This document shows positions 24,232 through 34,266 of a DNA stretch of 64,000 bases, piece by piece (the first letter of the stretch is position 1; every line of letters starts with the position of its first letter). Under the pieces are notes generated by a model. The model was given only the letters and a program-made list of their open reading frames with translations. It had not been told where the DNA came from and did not search any database. The stretch covers positions 62,001 through 126,000 of the forward strand of contig JAEZHM010000036.1 in assembly GCA_023416585.1 (NCBI GenBank), in the 5' to 3' direction. A program made the position numbers and the translations under genes. This stretch comes from Bacillota bacterium (GTDB taxonomy: Bacteria > Bacillota > Clostridia > Christensenellales > Aristaeellaceae).

Positions 24232-25188
24232 TTATGTATTGATCCCATTGGCGGATTGCCCGCTCTGCATGGCACGCAATTTTTCGGTCAGGAAGTCCGC
24301 GTGCTCCATGGTTTTGCGCATGGTAAGCCGCGAAACCTTTACCGTCCTTTTTTTGCCGGTCGGGTCATTGAGCGCGCTAAAAATCAGCTTGTCCGAATCT
24401 GGCACAGAACTGTCGCTTTGCTGATAAGCCAGCACTTCATCATGCTCATCCCGGTAGGGGTTGGTTTTTGATTGCTGATGGTACGTTTTGCGGCGGTGGG
24501 AAACGGTGTTTACAACCTGTTCAATCTCGCCATATACTCTTATCATCTGCCTGCCCGCAATCACCCGGTCTACATGAAGAATCCTGCTGTATCTATGCTC
24601 CTTCACCGCGCTTTTGCCATTGCGGCAGCGATAATGATAGATGACATCGTCTTTCACCATGACCCGTTCCGAGTCGGCAATAAAAACCTGCAAAACATAC
24701 AATAGAAGTGCCGCAAAAAAAACATAACCGGCGAAAAAAAGAGGCTGTGCCAGCAAATTCATCAGTGCGCTGGCTGCTTTTGTGCTATTGTTAGAAAATA
24801 GAAAAATGGCATTTCCGATCACAATGAAAAGAACAAGAAATACTACAATCAATTTGTAAGGCAAAAGATAGCTCTTTTTGCTTTTGGGCGTAATCGAAAA
24901 ATTCATGCTCGTTTGCGGAGCCGCAAATACAGCCGGCGATTCCCAATCCACCACATCAAAATACTCGGGGTTAGCTGTATCATACGCCACTTGCACCACA
25001 TATCCGGCAAGCCTTAAAAGGGCAGCCGCATCCGTCTGCAAACCTCTTTCTTCCGCCGAGTGCCCGTTCCATAAGCGTTCCACCACCTGTCCATCCCTGG
25101 TGGCAAAACGCACAAAGGGGTAATGGCTGCCATCTCTTTTTTCAAACCGAACAATTGTACCAGGCACGGTCTTTCTGTTGAGAGGCAT
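24232..25188 (-). CDS. Membrane protein of unknown function
   Basis: A 318-aa protein; ATG 25188 follows GGAGAG, whereas the first in-frame ATG at 25215 has no site. The N-terminal 100 residues are soluble (GTIVRFEKRDGSHYPFVRF, VVERLWNGHSAEERGL), resembling the small beta domain of DUF3592-like proteins. Two membrane segments follow (YKLIVVFLVLFIVIGNAIFL and FFAGYVFFAALLLYVLQVFI). A C-terminal soluble part (VMVKDDVIYHYRC, KLIFSALNDPTGKKRTVKVS) completes it. No partner gene is evident. Confidence 0.6.
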   Translation of the reverse strand: MPLNRKTVPGTIVRFEKRDGSHYPFVRFATRDGQVVERLWNGHSAEERGLQTDAAALLRLAGYVVQVAYDTANPEYFDVVDWESPAVFAAPQTSMNFSITPKSKKSYLLPYKLIVVFLVLFIVIGNAIFLFSNNSTKAASALMNLLAQPLFFAGYVFFAALLLYVLQVFIADSERVMVKDDVIYHYRCRNGKSAVKEHRYSRILHVDRVIAGRQMIRVYGEIEQVVNTVSHRRKTYHQQSKTNPYRDEHDEVLAYQQSDSSVPDSDKLIFSALNDPTGKKRTVKVSRLTMRKTMEHADFLTEKLRAMQSGQSANGINT

Positions 25189-25403
25189 AACGCAGCTCTC
25201 CTTCGCATGTTTCATTAAGGTATCACTTTGCGTATTACGTCATAGCCTTCCGGGGTCAGAACCATAATATTACATAATTTAACATGTCCACTGATTGAAG
25301 TCAAGAAAAGCGGCGCCGATGCGGCGGTAAATGACTTGAATATTGGATGAACGCAGTTGAAATTGCATACTGACAGTGAAACAATCATCGCAAAAAGGTA
25401 TCA

Positions 25404-25431
25404 TTTAATATTTTCATTTTTTAGGCGATAT
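25404..25431 (+). promoter_or_regulatory. Possible SigD-type (flagellar) promoter of the chemoreceptor gene
   Basis: TTTAA at 25404 and GCGATAT at 25425 are one mismatch each from the SigD/sigma-28 elements TAAA and CCGATAT at near-normal spacing. Chemoreceptor genes are commonly read by this sigma factor. Confidence 0.4.
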
Positions 25432-25473
25432 CTTAATTAACATCTAATTTCGACAAATGAAGGAGCATTTTTC

Positions 25474-27180
25474 GTGAAAAACATCAGTTTGCGTATTAAA
25501 ATGCTTATATTTTCAGTGTTGGCCGCTGCATTGATCCTATTGGTATGGGCACTTTCCTTATCCCTTTTTGAAAACACGAAGATAGGCAGCAAATTGTACG
25601 ATGAAATTATGCTATCCAACGAGCTGACTACGGACATCAAACCACCTGTGGAATATGTGATCGAAGCCTATGCAGCAGCGCAGGAATATATTGGAACGGA
25701 CGGTTCCAACCAGAGAGACGAACTGCATACATCGTTCCAAGCCCTGAAACAAGCCTTTCTGGAGCGTTATTCGTATTGGGACGCGCACATTACGGACAGC
25801 GAAATGCGGCAGGTCTTTTTGAAAGACTCCTATGATTCCGCCATACATTTCTTCGATGTATTTGAAAACGAGGTCGTAATCGCAGGAAAGAATTACAATG
25901 CCGTTCTAATGAAATCGGCGCAGCGAAATCTGAAAGCCGCCTATTTGGAGCACCGTGCCGCCATAGACAAGACCTTGACGCTGTCTGACAAGTGGCGGAC
26001 AGATTTGCTGAAAACAGCGGAAGAAACAACCCAAAGAAACAATATCATGGTGATCGTGATCGTTATTGGCGGCCTGGTGGCCTGCGTGGCAGTAAGCTTG
26101 TTGATAACCCTTCCGCTGGCAAAGACTTCCCGGTATGTAACCGGTGTAATGGAACGCATTGCCGATGGGGATCTTAATGCCACCATCGACGACAAATTCA
26201 TTTCCCGGGATGAAATGGGACGGCTGTGCCTGTCCACAAAACGAACAGCGGAACGCCTGAACGGTTATCTTTCGTATATTCAGGAGATCACGAAGGTTTT
26301 GAACTTAATGGCCGCGGGGGATATGCGCATCCGTCTTGCGAACGATTACAGCGGCGAATTTGCGCCCATCAAGCAAGCGCTGCTGGAAATATCCTCATCG
26401 CTCAACCATACGCTCACTGCCATCGCGGTTGCGTCCAGCCAGGTCAACGCAGGCGCGAAGCGGATCTCCGAAGAAGCGCAGACACTCTCCCATGGCGTGC
26501 AAACACAGGCGACTTCCATTGAGCAATTAACCTCATCCATTGAAAGCGTATCCGGGCAGGCAAAAGATAACGCGAACAATGTGAAAAATGCTACGGACTA
26601 TGTGAGCAGGGCAGTCGTTGGAATCGGCCAAAGCAATGAAACCATGCATAAGATGCTTGATTCCATGGATAGGATCAGCAAAACCTCCGGCGAGATCGGC
26701 CAGATCATCAAGGTAATCGACGATATCGCATTCCAGACGAACATCCTGGCCCTCAATGCCGCGGTGGAGGCGGCCAGGGCAGGTTCCGCCGGCAGCGGGT
26801 TTGCCGTTGTGGCAGGTGAAGTACGCAATCTGGCCGGCAAGTCCTCTGAAGCGGCCAAGCAGACAACACAGTTGATTGAAGCTTCCCTCAAAGCCATATC
26901 CGGCGGCGCAAAATACTCGGAAGATACAGCCAAAGAGCTTGAGGAAGTGGCACGGGAAACGGAACAGATCAAGGCCGCCATTCAGGGCATTGAAACCGCT
27001 TCTGCAGCGCAAGCCACCGCCATTGAACAGATAAAGCAAGGCCTGAAACAGATATCTGATGTGGTGCAGAGCAACGCCGCCGCATCCGAGGAAAGCGCCT
27101 CAGCATCCGAAGAAATGTTCAGCCAGTCTACGCTTTTGAAGGAAGAAGTGGAAAAGTTCACGCTGGACGGGATGATGTAG
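25474..27180 (+). CDS. Methyl-accepting chemotaxis protein
   Basis: A 568-aa receptor with GTG start and AAGGAG site. Membrane segment 1 covers residues about 8-30. A four-helix-bundle sensor domain follows (about 35-185), then membrane segment 2 (NIMVIVIVIGGLVACVAVSL), a HAMP domain (RYVTGVMERIADGDLNATID) and a second HAMP-like block (MAAGDMRIRLANDYSGEFA). The cytoplasmic signalling hairpin has the invariant tip FQTNILALNAAVEAARAG and GFAVVAGEVRNLAGKSSEAA. It feeds CheA/CheW. No ligand-specific domain such as dCache is seen, so the signal is unknown. Together with motAB it indicates motility. Confidence 0.97.
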   Translation: MKNISLRIKMLIFSVLAAALILLVWALSLSLFENTKIGSKLYDEIMLSNELTTDIKPPVEYVIEAYAAAQEYIGTDGSNQRDELHTSFQALKQAFLERYSYWDAHITDSEMRQVFLKDSYDSAIHFFDVFENEVVIAGKNYNAVLMKSAQRNLKAAYLEHRAAIDKTLTLSDKWRTDLLKTAEETTQRNNIMVIVIVIGGLVACVAVSLLITLPLAKTSRYVTGVMERIADGDLNATIDDKFISRDEMGRLCLSTKRTAERLNGYLSYIQEITKVLNLMAAGDMRIRLANDYSGEFAPIKQALLEISSSLNHTLTAIAVASSQVNAGAKRISEEAQTLSHGVQTQATSIEQLTSSIESVSGQAKDNANNVKNATDYVSRAVVGIGQSNETMHKMLDSMDRISKTSGEIGQIIKVIDDIAFQTNILALNAAVEAARAGSAGSGFAVVAGEVRNLAGKSSEAAKQTTQLIEASLKAISGGAKYSEDTAKELEEVARETEQIKAAIQGIETASAAQATAIEQIKQGLKQISDVVQSNAAASEESASASEEMFSQSTLLKEEVEKFTLDGMM

Positions 27181-27224
27181 AATTCAAGCGAAAAAATGTA
27201 AAGCATAGAACAAAGTATATCTAC

Positions 27225-27265
27225 AAAGAAGAGGGGGCCGCAAAAGCTCCCTCTTCTTTATATTT
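27225..27265 (+). terminator. Terminator of the chemoreceptor gene
   Basis: Perfect 11-bp stem AAAGAAGAGGG / CCCTCTTCTTT with a 13-base loop; the A/T-rich arms make it usable in both directions. Confidence 0.75.
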
Positions 27266-27670
27266 CCAGCAATACAGAGAATCATATGCATCTTGATGCG
27301 CTGCAGATCTTCTCCGTTGCAATAGCCCCCTGCCATCTGCGACGGCAAGGCGATTTTATGTCTTGCAGTCTGGTGTAAGGGTGCTCTTTGGCCACATGCC
27401 ATTGGCATTCAGGCGCGTTTCTTTTTCGGGCTTCCATGTGAAGCGGAGCCGAAATGAATTTTACTGCGCCACCGGCAGAAGATTTTTCTATGATTTCACA
27501 ATAAAACGCCCAGGGCAATTCAGAGCCCGGATATGCGTAAATAGCATAAACATGTGCAGAAACGATTAATTCTTACCAAATAGTATATTAAAAGTTGAAT
27601 TTTTTGAAAATAAATGCTTTACTAAAAACAATGACTGAGAAAGGCAACTGGATAAAGAGGAGGCGCAACA
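27266..27670. other. Intergenic leader of the second sugar locus
   Basis: No gene is supported. TTGAAT near 27594 with TTTACT 17 bases on is a weak promoter candidate for the isomerase operon. Nothing else is recognisable. Confidence 0.3.
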
Positions 27671-28471
27671 TTGATATACAAGGGCGTAGCTCTATGGAAT
27701 TATGTCCGGGATGATGAAAAGCAGCTGCTTTATCTGGCGCACCGGTTTTATGGGTTAGGGTTTCAGTCGGTTAGCTACAATGGCCGGGAATTTTCTCTTT
27801 TGAGCGAACAGGGCGGCCGGGAACTGGCGGCGTTTTTAAACGATACGGGAATGAAGCTGACTGTGCATTATTTGCTGCCCGACCCTGACGCACCGGACAA
27901 ATGCCAGGCGTTCCTCAACGGGATCGATCATATGTCCTATTGGCAGCAGCAATACGGGCTGCTGAACGGGCTGACCTTCGATGTCAGGTATGAAAAATCC
28001 CGATTGATGCCCTACCTTAATTATACGCTGAACGTTATGCGCTTAAGCGGTGTCCGCATTGCAATGGAGGACTATCCCCTGTCTCAGGGGGAATGCTCCC
28101 TGCCTGAAAGTATCGTGCATCCGCTGGATGATTTTGGCCTATTGATCGATATCGGGCATATGAACCTGCGCCAAACCAAGAGCGGGAGCCATGAGGCCGC
28201 AGATTTCCTGAATGCGTTCCGAGCCCTCCCCTATCCCATCCACGAGGTGCATGTGCATGACAACCTGGGGGAAAAGGACGACCATCGATGGCTTGGTTTT
28301 GGCACTCTGCCTCTTAACGCCGTAGCCCGCGGGCTTCATGAAGCCGGTTTTTCCGGCATCGCTACAGTAGAGATTGTTCAGCGCGATTGGCCGCTGGAGG
28401 ACGGAATCCGCTACGCGAAAGATACAGCGGAAAAATTCATGGACGCGATGACCCGCGCATCGGAAGCGTGA
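27671..28471 (+). CDS. Sugar phosphate isomerase/epimerase (xylose-isomerase-like TIM barrel)
   Basis: A 266-aa protein with a TTG start six bases after GAGGAGGCG. It has the family's barrel strands and metal-site residues: IAMEDYPLSQGECSLPES (Glu on a central strand), LIDIGHMNL (Asp/His), IHEVHVHDNLGEKDDHRWLG (the His-Asp-Asn metal loop) and TVEIV near the end (Glu). These enzymes interconvert ketoses or inositols using a divalent metal. It leads a plus-strand operon with a two-permease ABC importer, a binding protein and a regulator, so it probably acts on the imported sugar. Exact substrate unknown. Confidence 0.85.
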   Translation: MIYKGVALWNYVRDDEKQLLYLAHRFYGLGFQSVSYNGREFSLLSEQGGRELAAFLNDTGMKLTVHYLLPDPDAPDKCQAFLNGIDHMSYWQQQYGLLNGLTFDVRYEKSRLMPYLNYTLNVMRLSGVRIAMEDYPLSQGECSLPESIVHPLDDFGLLIDIGHMNLRQTKSGSHEAADFLNAFRALPYPIHEVHVHDNLGEKDDHRWLGFGTLPLNAVARGLHEAGFSGIATVEIVQRDWPLEDGIRYAKDTAEKFMDAMTRASEA

Positions 28472-28520
28472 AAGTTCTTCCTATATTCCCCGCCTTGCGT
28501 GCAAGAGAGGATGTATACCT

Positions 28521-29462
28521 ATGAGCACAGTGATCCGCCAAACCCATTTGACCAAATCACGTAAGCAGATGAAGTGCATACTGCGAAATTGGGACCTGTA
28601 TTTGCTGCTGATCCCAGTGCTCGCCTATTTTATCATTTTTCACTTTGCCCCTATGTACGGGGTACAGATCGCGTTTCGCCAATTTTCCTTTCGCAAAGGC
28701 ATCACCGGAAGCACTTGGGTGGGACTAAAACACTTTGAGCGCTTTTTCAGTTCCTTCTATTTTGAACGGCTGATGATCAATACCCTGACCATCAGCATCT
28801 ACAACCTGATTCTTGGCTTTCCAGTACCTATCATTCTTGCGCTTCTTCTAAACGAGGTGAAGAACCCGCATTACAAAAAAACGATTCAAACGATTACCTA
28901 TGCTCCCCATTTCCTGTCCACCGTGGTCATGGTGAGCATCATCAACGCCCTGTTCTCCTCTTCTACCGGAATTGTCAACAATATCGCCCAAGCGCTGGGC
29001 GGCCAACGCACCGATTACATCACCGAGCCTGCCTATTTTAAATCGCTGTATGTGCTTTCCGGCGTCTGGCAGAGTATGGGCTGGAATTCCATCATCTATA
29101 TCGCTGCTCTGTCGGGGATCGACCCGACGCTGTATGAGGCGGGTCGTGTGGACGGAGCGTCAAAATGGAAGATGATGCTTCATATAACCCTGCCCTGCAT
29201 TTTGCCAACAATCAGCATCATGTTGATATTGAACTGCGGCCGGATGATGTCTATCGGTTTTGAAAAGGTATACCTGATGCAGAACGACCTGAACATTGCG
29301 GCCTCCGATATTATTTCCACCTATGTATACAAGAGCGGCCTGATCAATTCGGAGTATAGCTTTTCCACCGCTGTTGGACTTTTCAACTCAGTCATCAACT
29401 GCATCCTGCTGGTTACAGTGAACGCCATTACCGGCAAGCTGAGCGATACGAAAATTTTCTAA
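28521..29462 (+). CDS. ABC sugar permease, LplB/YteP type
   Basis: A 313-aa permease of the polygalacturonan/rhamnogalacturonan-type CUT1 subgroup. The N-terminus reads WDLYLLLIPVLAYFIIFHFA then PMYGVQIAFRQFSF, which is diagnostic of LplB/YteP proteins. The EAA loop is LYEAGRVDGASKWKMMLHIT. It has about six membrane segments and GAGAGG upstream of ATG. It pairs with the permease 20 bp downstream. Such systems import unsaturated or complex pectin-type oligosaccharides in Firmicutes and lack a local ATPase gene, as here. Confidence 0.93.
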   Translation: MSTVIRQTHLTKSRKQMKCILRNWDLYLLLIPVLAYFIIFHFAPMYGVQIAFRQFSFRKGITGSTWVGLKHFERFFSSFYFERLMINTLTISIYNLILGFPVPIILALLLNEVKNPHYKKTIQTITYAPHFLSTVVMVSIINALFSSSTGIVNNIAQALGGQRTDYITEPAYFKSLYVLSGVWQSMGWNSIIYIAALSGIDPTLYEAGRVDGASKWKMMLHITLPCILPTISIMLILNCGRMMSIGFEKVYLMQNDLNIAASDIISTYVYKSGLINSEYSFSTAVGLFNSVINCILLVTVNAITGKLSDTKIF

Positions 29463-29482
29463 CTGTCGGGAGGGAATGAACA

Positions 29483-30376
29483 TTGCGCATGCATCTTGCC
29501 AACGAAGCTAAGGGAGATACGGTCTTTACAGCTGTGGTATACTCCATCCTGTTCGTACTGGCGGCAATCGTTTTATATCCGCTGGTGTATGTAGTCAGCG
29601 CCTCCTTTTCAAGCCCCAATGCCTTGGTGAAGGGAGAGGTGTTTTTATGGCCCATACGGCCCACCATATCCTCCTACCAGGCGGTGATCCGCGAATCCCG
29701 CCTGTGGCTTGGATACCAAAACACCATCCTGTATACGGTGGTTGGCGTTTCCATCAACGTGGCGCTGACCATCCTTGGAGCGTATCCCCTGTCCAGAAAG
29801 GATCTGATTGGCAGAAACGCAATCATGATGCTGATCACCTTCACCATGTTCTTTTCAGGGGGCATGATTCCCCTGTATATCATCATCAAGCAGATGAAAA
29901 TGATCAACACACTATGGGCCGTTATCCTGCCTGGCGCCATATCCGTAACCAATCTTATCATCGCCCGTACCTTTTTTGCCACCAGCATTCCTTATGAATT
30001 GCAGGAATCCGCCTTTGTGGATGGCTGCTCCAACTTAAGAACCCTGGTCAGCATCATTCTTCCCCTGTCGATGCCCATTGTCGCCGTGCTGTTGATGTTT
30101 TATGGCGTCGCCCAATGGAACGCTTACTTCAACGCCATGATGTACCTAACCGACAGCAAGACCTATCCCCTGCAGATTATACTCAGAGAAATATTAATGA
30201 CCAACAGCATAGCCGACGCCACCGATACCACCATGAACAGTGTAGACCAGATTCTTTTGTTTGAAGGCATGAAATATGCGGTGGTAATTGTAGCAAGCCT
30301 CCCCGTTATGTGCTTGTATCCCTTTTTGCAGCGGTACTTTGTCAAGGGCGCCATGATTGGTGCGATCAAAGGCTGA
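29483..30376 (+). CDS. ABC sugar permease, YtcP/YesQ type
   Basis: A 297-aa CUT1 permease. GGGAGGG is eight bases before the TTG at 29483; the ATG two codons later is an alternative. The N-terminal FTAVVYSILFVLAAIVLYPL then VYVVSASFSSPNAL is typical of YtcP. The EAA loop is ELQESAFVDGCSNLRTLVSI, and the C-terminus YFVKGAMIGAIKG is the family's usual end. It is followed by the binding-protein gene. Confidence 0.93.
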   Translation: MRMHLANEAKGDTVFTAVVYSILFVLAAIVLYPLVYVVSASFSSPNALVKGEVFLWPIRPTISSYQAVIRESRLWLGYQNTILYTVVGVSINVALTILGAYPLSRKDLIGRNAIMMLITFTMFFSGGMIPLYIIIKQMKMINTLWAVILPGAISVTNLIIARTFFATSIPYELQESAFVDGCSNLRTLVSIILPLSMPIVAVLLMFYGVAQWNAYFNAMMYLTDSKTYPLQIILREILMTNSIADATDTTMNSVDQILLFEGMKYAVVIVASLPVMCLYPFLQRYFVKGAMIGAIKG

Positions 30377-30438
30377 CATACGGTTTGACTCGCCTTCATG
30401 CGCGGGGATGCGCATACAAATAAAAGGAGGTCCTCTTA

Positions 30439-31992
30439 ATGAAGAAACGGTTACTCGGTTTGGTGCTTGCATTGTGTATGGTGTTGTCCCTAGGCCAGGC
30501 ACTGGCGGAAAGCAATCCCTTCCCGTTGGTAACAGAACCCCTCGAATTGACCATGGCTGTGTGGCAGCGGTCCGGTCAGGTTCCCTACAATGACATGCTT
30601 ACATGGCAAAAGTATGAAAAGCTCACCGGCATCCATATCAACTGGATCGAGCTGCCAGACAGCACTTTCAATGAGCGGCGCAACCTGATGTTTGCCACCG
30701 GCGACCTGCCCGATGCTATCTACCGGGCCAAGCTGACAATAAACGAAATCAACAAGTACGCCTCCGAAGGGCTGTTGATGCCGCTCAACGACCTGATTGA
30801 CAAATGCGCCCCCAATCTGAAAGCTTTCTTCGAAAAGTATCCGGCGGTGAAGGACGCCCTGACCCTGGATGACGGCAATATTTATTCCGTAGGCTATTTT
30901 AACCTTCACCCTAGCATGAAGGTGCAAATCAAACAGTTCATGAATAAATCATGGCTGGACCGACTGAACCTTAATATGCCCGCCACGATTGATGAATTAA
31001 CCGAAGTGTTTCGGGCTTTCCGTGACAGCGATGCCAACGGCGACGGCGAACTTAATGACGAATTACCTTTGAGCAGCGACTCCATCAATTCCGTAATCAG
31101 CAGCTTTTACGGCGCTTTTGGCCTGCAGAACCGCGGCCCCAACCAACCCTGGGTGGATGTGGACGAGACAACCAGCGCGCTGCGTTTCTGGCCCGCCTCC
31201 GACAGCTACCGCAAGCTTCTGGAAACCATGCGCCTATGGTATGAGGAAAAGCTGCTGGATAATGAAATCTTCACCATGACTACCGAGCAATCCGTAGCCA
31301 AGGGTACAGCCGACAAGATTGGCATGTTCTGCGCGGTAAACATGACCAACGTAGGCGACAAGGCGGAGAATTACCAGAACCTGCCCGCCGCTTTGATCGG
31401 CCCCGACGGCGACCAGCTGTATACCGCCTGCAAGTCCATGATATACGCTCCTGGTTCCTTTGTCATCTGCGAGGGCAACGAGCACCCGGAAGAAACCATG
31501 AAGTGGATAGACTACTTCTACAGTGAGGAAGGCGCAGAACTTCTGTTCATGGTTGAAAAAGGCTTGCTTTACGACACAGATGAAAATGGCCGCAACTATT
31601 ACACCGACCTTGTAACCAAGAATCCCGATGGCCTGACGCTGACCCAGGTTATATCCTCTTATACCAGCTGGAGCGGCGGCAACAACCCGGCCATCATCCT
31701 GGACAACTACTTCATCGGCGGTGAAACCATGCCTATCCCGCTGGCGGTTGCCGAGGCCATGCTCCCCTATACCCCCAAGGAAATTTGGGAAAGCATTTCC
31801 TTCAACTCTGCGCAAATTGAGGAAATGACGCCTATCTTAAACGACCTGACCTCCTATGTGGAGCAAATGCGCGCCGAGTTCATCACCGGCCGCTCCTCCT
31901 TGGATACGGATTGGGAAAACTATGTAAAAACCTTGAACGATATGCGGATGCAGACCTATCTGGATATTGTGGCTGAAGCGCTAAAAAAATAA
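30439..31992 (+). CDS. Extracellular solute-binding protein, LplA type
   Basis: A 517-aa protein with AAAGGAGGTC ahead of its ATG, indicating strong translation. Signal peptide MKKRLLGLVLALCMVLSLGQ with cleavage near ALAES; there is no lipobox Cys, unlike most LplA proteins. The mature part begins LELTMAVWQRSGQVPYNDML and includes KYEKLTGIHINWIELPD and a DANGDGELNDELPLS calcium-loop-like segment, as in large oligosaccharide-binding proteins. It delivers the substrate to the two upstream-encoded permeases. Confidence 0.93.
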   Translation: MKKRLLGLVLALCMVLSLGQALAESNPFPLVTEPLELTMAVWQRSGQVPYNDMLTWQKYEKLTGIHINWIELPDSTFNERRNLMFATGDLPDAIYRAKLTINEINKYASEGLLMPLNDLIDKCAPNLKAFFEKYPAVKDALTLDDGNIYSVGYFNLHPSMKVQIKQFMNKSWLDRLNLNMPATIDELTEVFRAFRDSDANGDGELNDELPLSSDSINSVISSFYGAFGLQNRGPNQPWVDVDETTSALRFWPASDSYRKLLETMRLWYEEKLLDNEIFTMTTEQSVAKGTADKIGMFCAVNMTNVGDKAENYQNLPAALIGPDGDQLYTACKSMIYAPGSFVICEGNEHPEETMKWIDYFYSEEGAELLFMVEKGLLYDTDENGRNYYTDLVTKNPDGLTLTQVISSYTSWSGGNNPAIILDNYFIGGETMPIPLAVAEAMLPYTPKEIWESISFNSAQIEEMTPILNDLTSYVEQMRAEFITGRSSLDTDWENYVKTLNDMRMQTYLDIVAEALKK

Positions 31993-32069
31993 AAGACCCA
32001 AGTTTCTGCTGACGGACAGGCGCAAACTGCGCCTGTCCGTACAGCCGTTTCATGGGGAAGGATTTTGCC

Positions 32070-34238
32070 ATGCCAAAGTACAGAACCAATAAGCAGCGCA
32101 TTAAGTATTTCATCAGCTATATGGGCGCGGCCATGCTTATCGCGCTCCCGGTAATGGGTTTGTTTTATTTCCGGACTGTAGCCATGGTAAACGATCAGCA
32201 TGAACAGACAGCCCGGAATATCGTACAATCCCAGCAGCAGATTCTGGACCGAGTTTTCCTGGAAATCGAGCAGATCGCTCTGCAGATCGACAGCGATGTC
32301 TCCTTCAGCAGCTACAGGATGGAGAAAGCCGGATATGACACCTATCAAGGTATGCTGCAGCTGCGCCGCTATGTTGCTGCCAATGATTTTCTTAGGGATG
32401 TGGCGCTTTTAACACCCGGCGGCAGTATTCTTTCTTCTGTGGGTTCCTTTCAGGTCAATGACTTTATCGGGCGCTATGCTTTTCCTCAGCTTCAGGAGGC
32501 CCCTTCTCTGCTGGATGAGTACTTTAAGGAAGGCAGAAACAACGTCCGCCTTTATCCGGTCTCCTCAAAGGGGCTGATGCTTGTTTCCTTCGCTCAGCCG
32601 CTGATGGGGCTGCCTAAAACCCGGCTGCTTCTGTTTGTGCTGGAAAAATCTCAGATGGACGCACTCTTTTCTGCCGCGATGCAAGGGGATGGCTCAGATT
32701 TTGCGGTATTGGACCGGGAGAGCGGCGACATCATATACCGTTACCGTACCTCCGCCAACCCGCTGGAACAGCCGGGAATGACCGTGTCCCGCATGGCCTC
32801 TACCCGGATGGCGGTGGATTATGTGTATTGCTATGACGCTTATCTGGCAAACGAAAAATTCTCTTCACTGAACCGAAGCTTTCTTCAAATTATCCTTTTG
32901 ACGCTGCTGGCTGTGTTTATCGTATCTCAGGGAATGAGCGCGGTCAACTATCGGCCAGTACGCCGGTTAATGGAGCTTTTGCCTGCAAAAGGTCTTGCGC
33001 ATCCGGAAAAGTTATCAGATGTGGAAGCATATATGCGAAATATGATGGCGCGCAACATGGAAATGGCGCAGCAGCTGCAAAGCTATTCACGCCTGACCCG
33101 TGATTATGCCCTGCAGCAGGCGCTGCTGGGAAGGGGAGATGAAACTCAGCTTTCCCAAATGCTTTTTGTCATGGGAGTTTCCTTCCCCCATCCTTACTAT
33201 ACCGTTTTTCATTTTCTCACCACCGCCTTTCAGGCCGGCGAGCCTGGCTCTCAGCCCGTTTCCTATCGTGCCCGGCTGCTTCGGGAACTGGAACAGTCCG
33301 CTTCTTCCTTCGGCTGTGCGGAGGGAGTCGAATGGTACGACGCTTCCCTGGTGATGATTGTCAATCATCACACAAAGCAGATTGACACGAAAGCCATATA
33401 TGATACAATCTGCTCACAGGGAGAAAACGCCGCCCTTATGACTGTTGGCTGCGGCTGCACAGTGGACCAACTGGTCTTGATGAACCATTCCTTGTATGAG
33501 GCTATGTCCGCCAGCGAGCTGGCACGCTTTCGCCTGCAGCCATTTGTAGATGCAGCGCATTATGAACAGGCGGTTCAAGAGGAAATTTCCCTGCATCTCC
33601 CCTTGGAAGAGCAGCTGTTGGCGGCGGTAAAACAGGGCAGCAATGCCGGTATCCACAGCCTGATCCAGCAGCTTGAGCAAAGCCTCTTAAGCGAACAAAC
33701 GGATATCCATAGCCTTCATATTCAAACCATGGCCCTTGTCTCCCTCCTATCCGCTCTGGTGGGAAAAAACCAGGTAGAAAGCTTTCAGGATTATGTGCAT
33801 GAGCTGATGGGGCGCAACACATTGGCCACCTATGCCCAGACCTTGGAGGTTCTCTGCCTGGCTGTCAGCGATACGCTGAACGCATCAAAAGCCATGCGGG
33901 AAGATGCGCTTTTGCAGCGTATTACCCGCTTTATTGAGGAGCATTATGATGATCCGGAATTAACTGTACAGAAGATTGCACAGCGGCTTTCCATGTCCGC
34001 CTCCTATTTAACCCACTATATGCGGGAGAGAATGCAAACCACGCCTTCCAAATATCTTGAGTCAGTCCGCATGGAAAAGGCAGTGTATCTGCTGCGCCAA
34101 ACAGATTCCCAGATCAAGGAGATCACACGCCAAGTGGGCTATACGGACGCCAGCAGCTTTGTACGAAAGTTCAAGGCGGAGACAGGTGTCACGCCCATGC
34201 AGTATCGTGAGGCCGCAGTAAAAAAGGCAGTACAGTAA
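32070..34238 (+). CDS. Membrane-bound AraC-family regulator
   Basis: 722 aa from ATG 32070 (GGAAGGA eight bases upstream; an ATG six codons earlier is weaker). A membrane segment lies near residues 18-40 (MLIALPVMGLFYF), then an extracytoplasmic sensor region to about residue 265, and a second membrane segment (FLQIILLTLLAVFIVSQGM). A cytoplasmic linker follows, and a C-terminal AraC DNA-binding domain with both helix-turn-helix units (LTVQKIAQRLSMSASYLTHY and IKEITRQVGYTDASSFVRKF). This architecture regulates adjacent sugar transport operons by sensing an outside ligand. It ends the operon that starts at 27671, one base before YdcF. Confidence 0.93.
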   Translation: MPKYRTNKQRIKYFISYMGAAMLIALPVMGLFYFRTVAMVNDQHEQTARNIVQSQQQILDRVFLEIEQIALQIDSDVSFSSYRMEKAGYDTYQGMLQLRRYVAANDFLRDVALLTPGGSILSSVGSFQVNDFIGRYAFPQLQEAPSLLDEYFKEGRNNVRLYPVSSKGLMLVSFAQPLMGLPKTRLLLFVLEKSQMDALFSAAMQGDGSDFAVLDRESGDIIYRYRTSANPLEQPGMTVSRMASTRMAVDYVYCYDAYLANEKFSSLNRSFLQIILLTLLAVFIVSQGMSAVNYRPVRRLMELLPAKGLAHPEKLSDVEAYMRNMMARNMEMAQQLQSYSRLTRDYALQQALLGRGDETQLSQMLFVMGVSFPHPYYTVFHFLTTAFQAGEPGSQPVSYRARLLRELEQSASSFGCAEGVEWYDASLVMIVNHHTKQIDTKAIYDTICSQGENAALMTVGCGCTVDQLVLMNHSLYEAMSASELARFRLQPFVDAAHYEQAVQEEISLHLPLEEQLLAAVKQGSNAGIHSLIQQLEQSLLSEQTDIHSLHIQTMALVSLLSALVGKNQVESFQDYVHELMGRNTLATYAQTLEVLCLAVSDTLNASKAMREDALLQRITRFIEEHYDDPELTVQKIAQRLSMSASYLTHYMRERMQTTPSKYLESVRMEKAVYLLRQTDSQIKEITRQVGYTDASSFVRKFKAETGVTPMQYREAAVKKAVQ

Positions 34239-34266
34239 AATGATTATTCTTGGAAGGATGGCACAA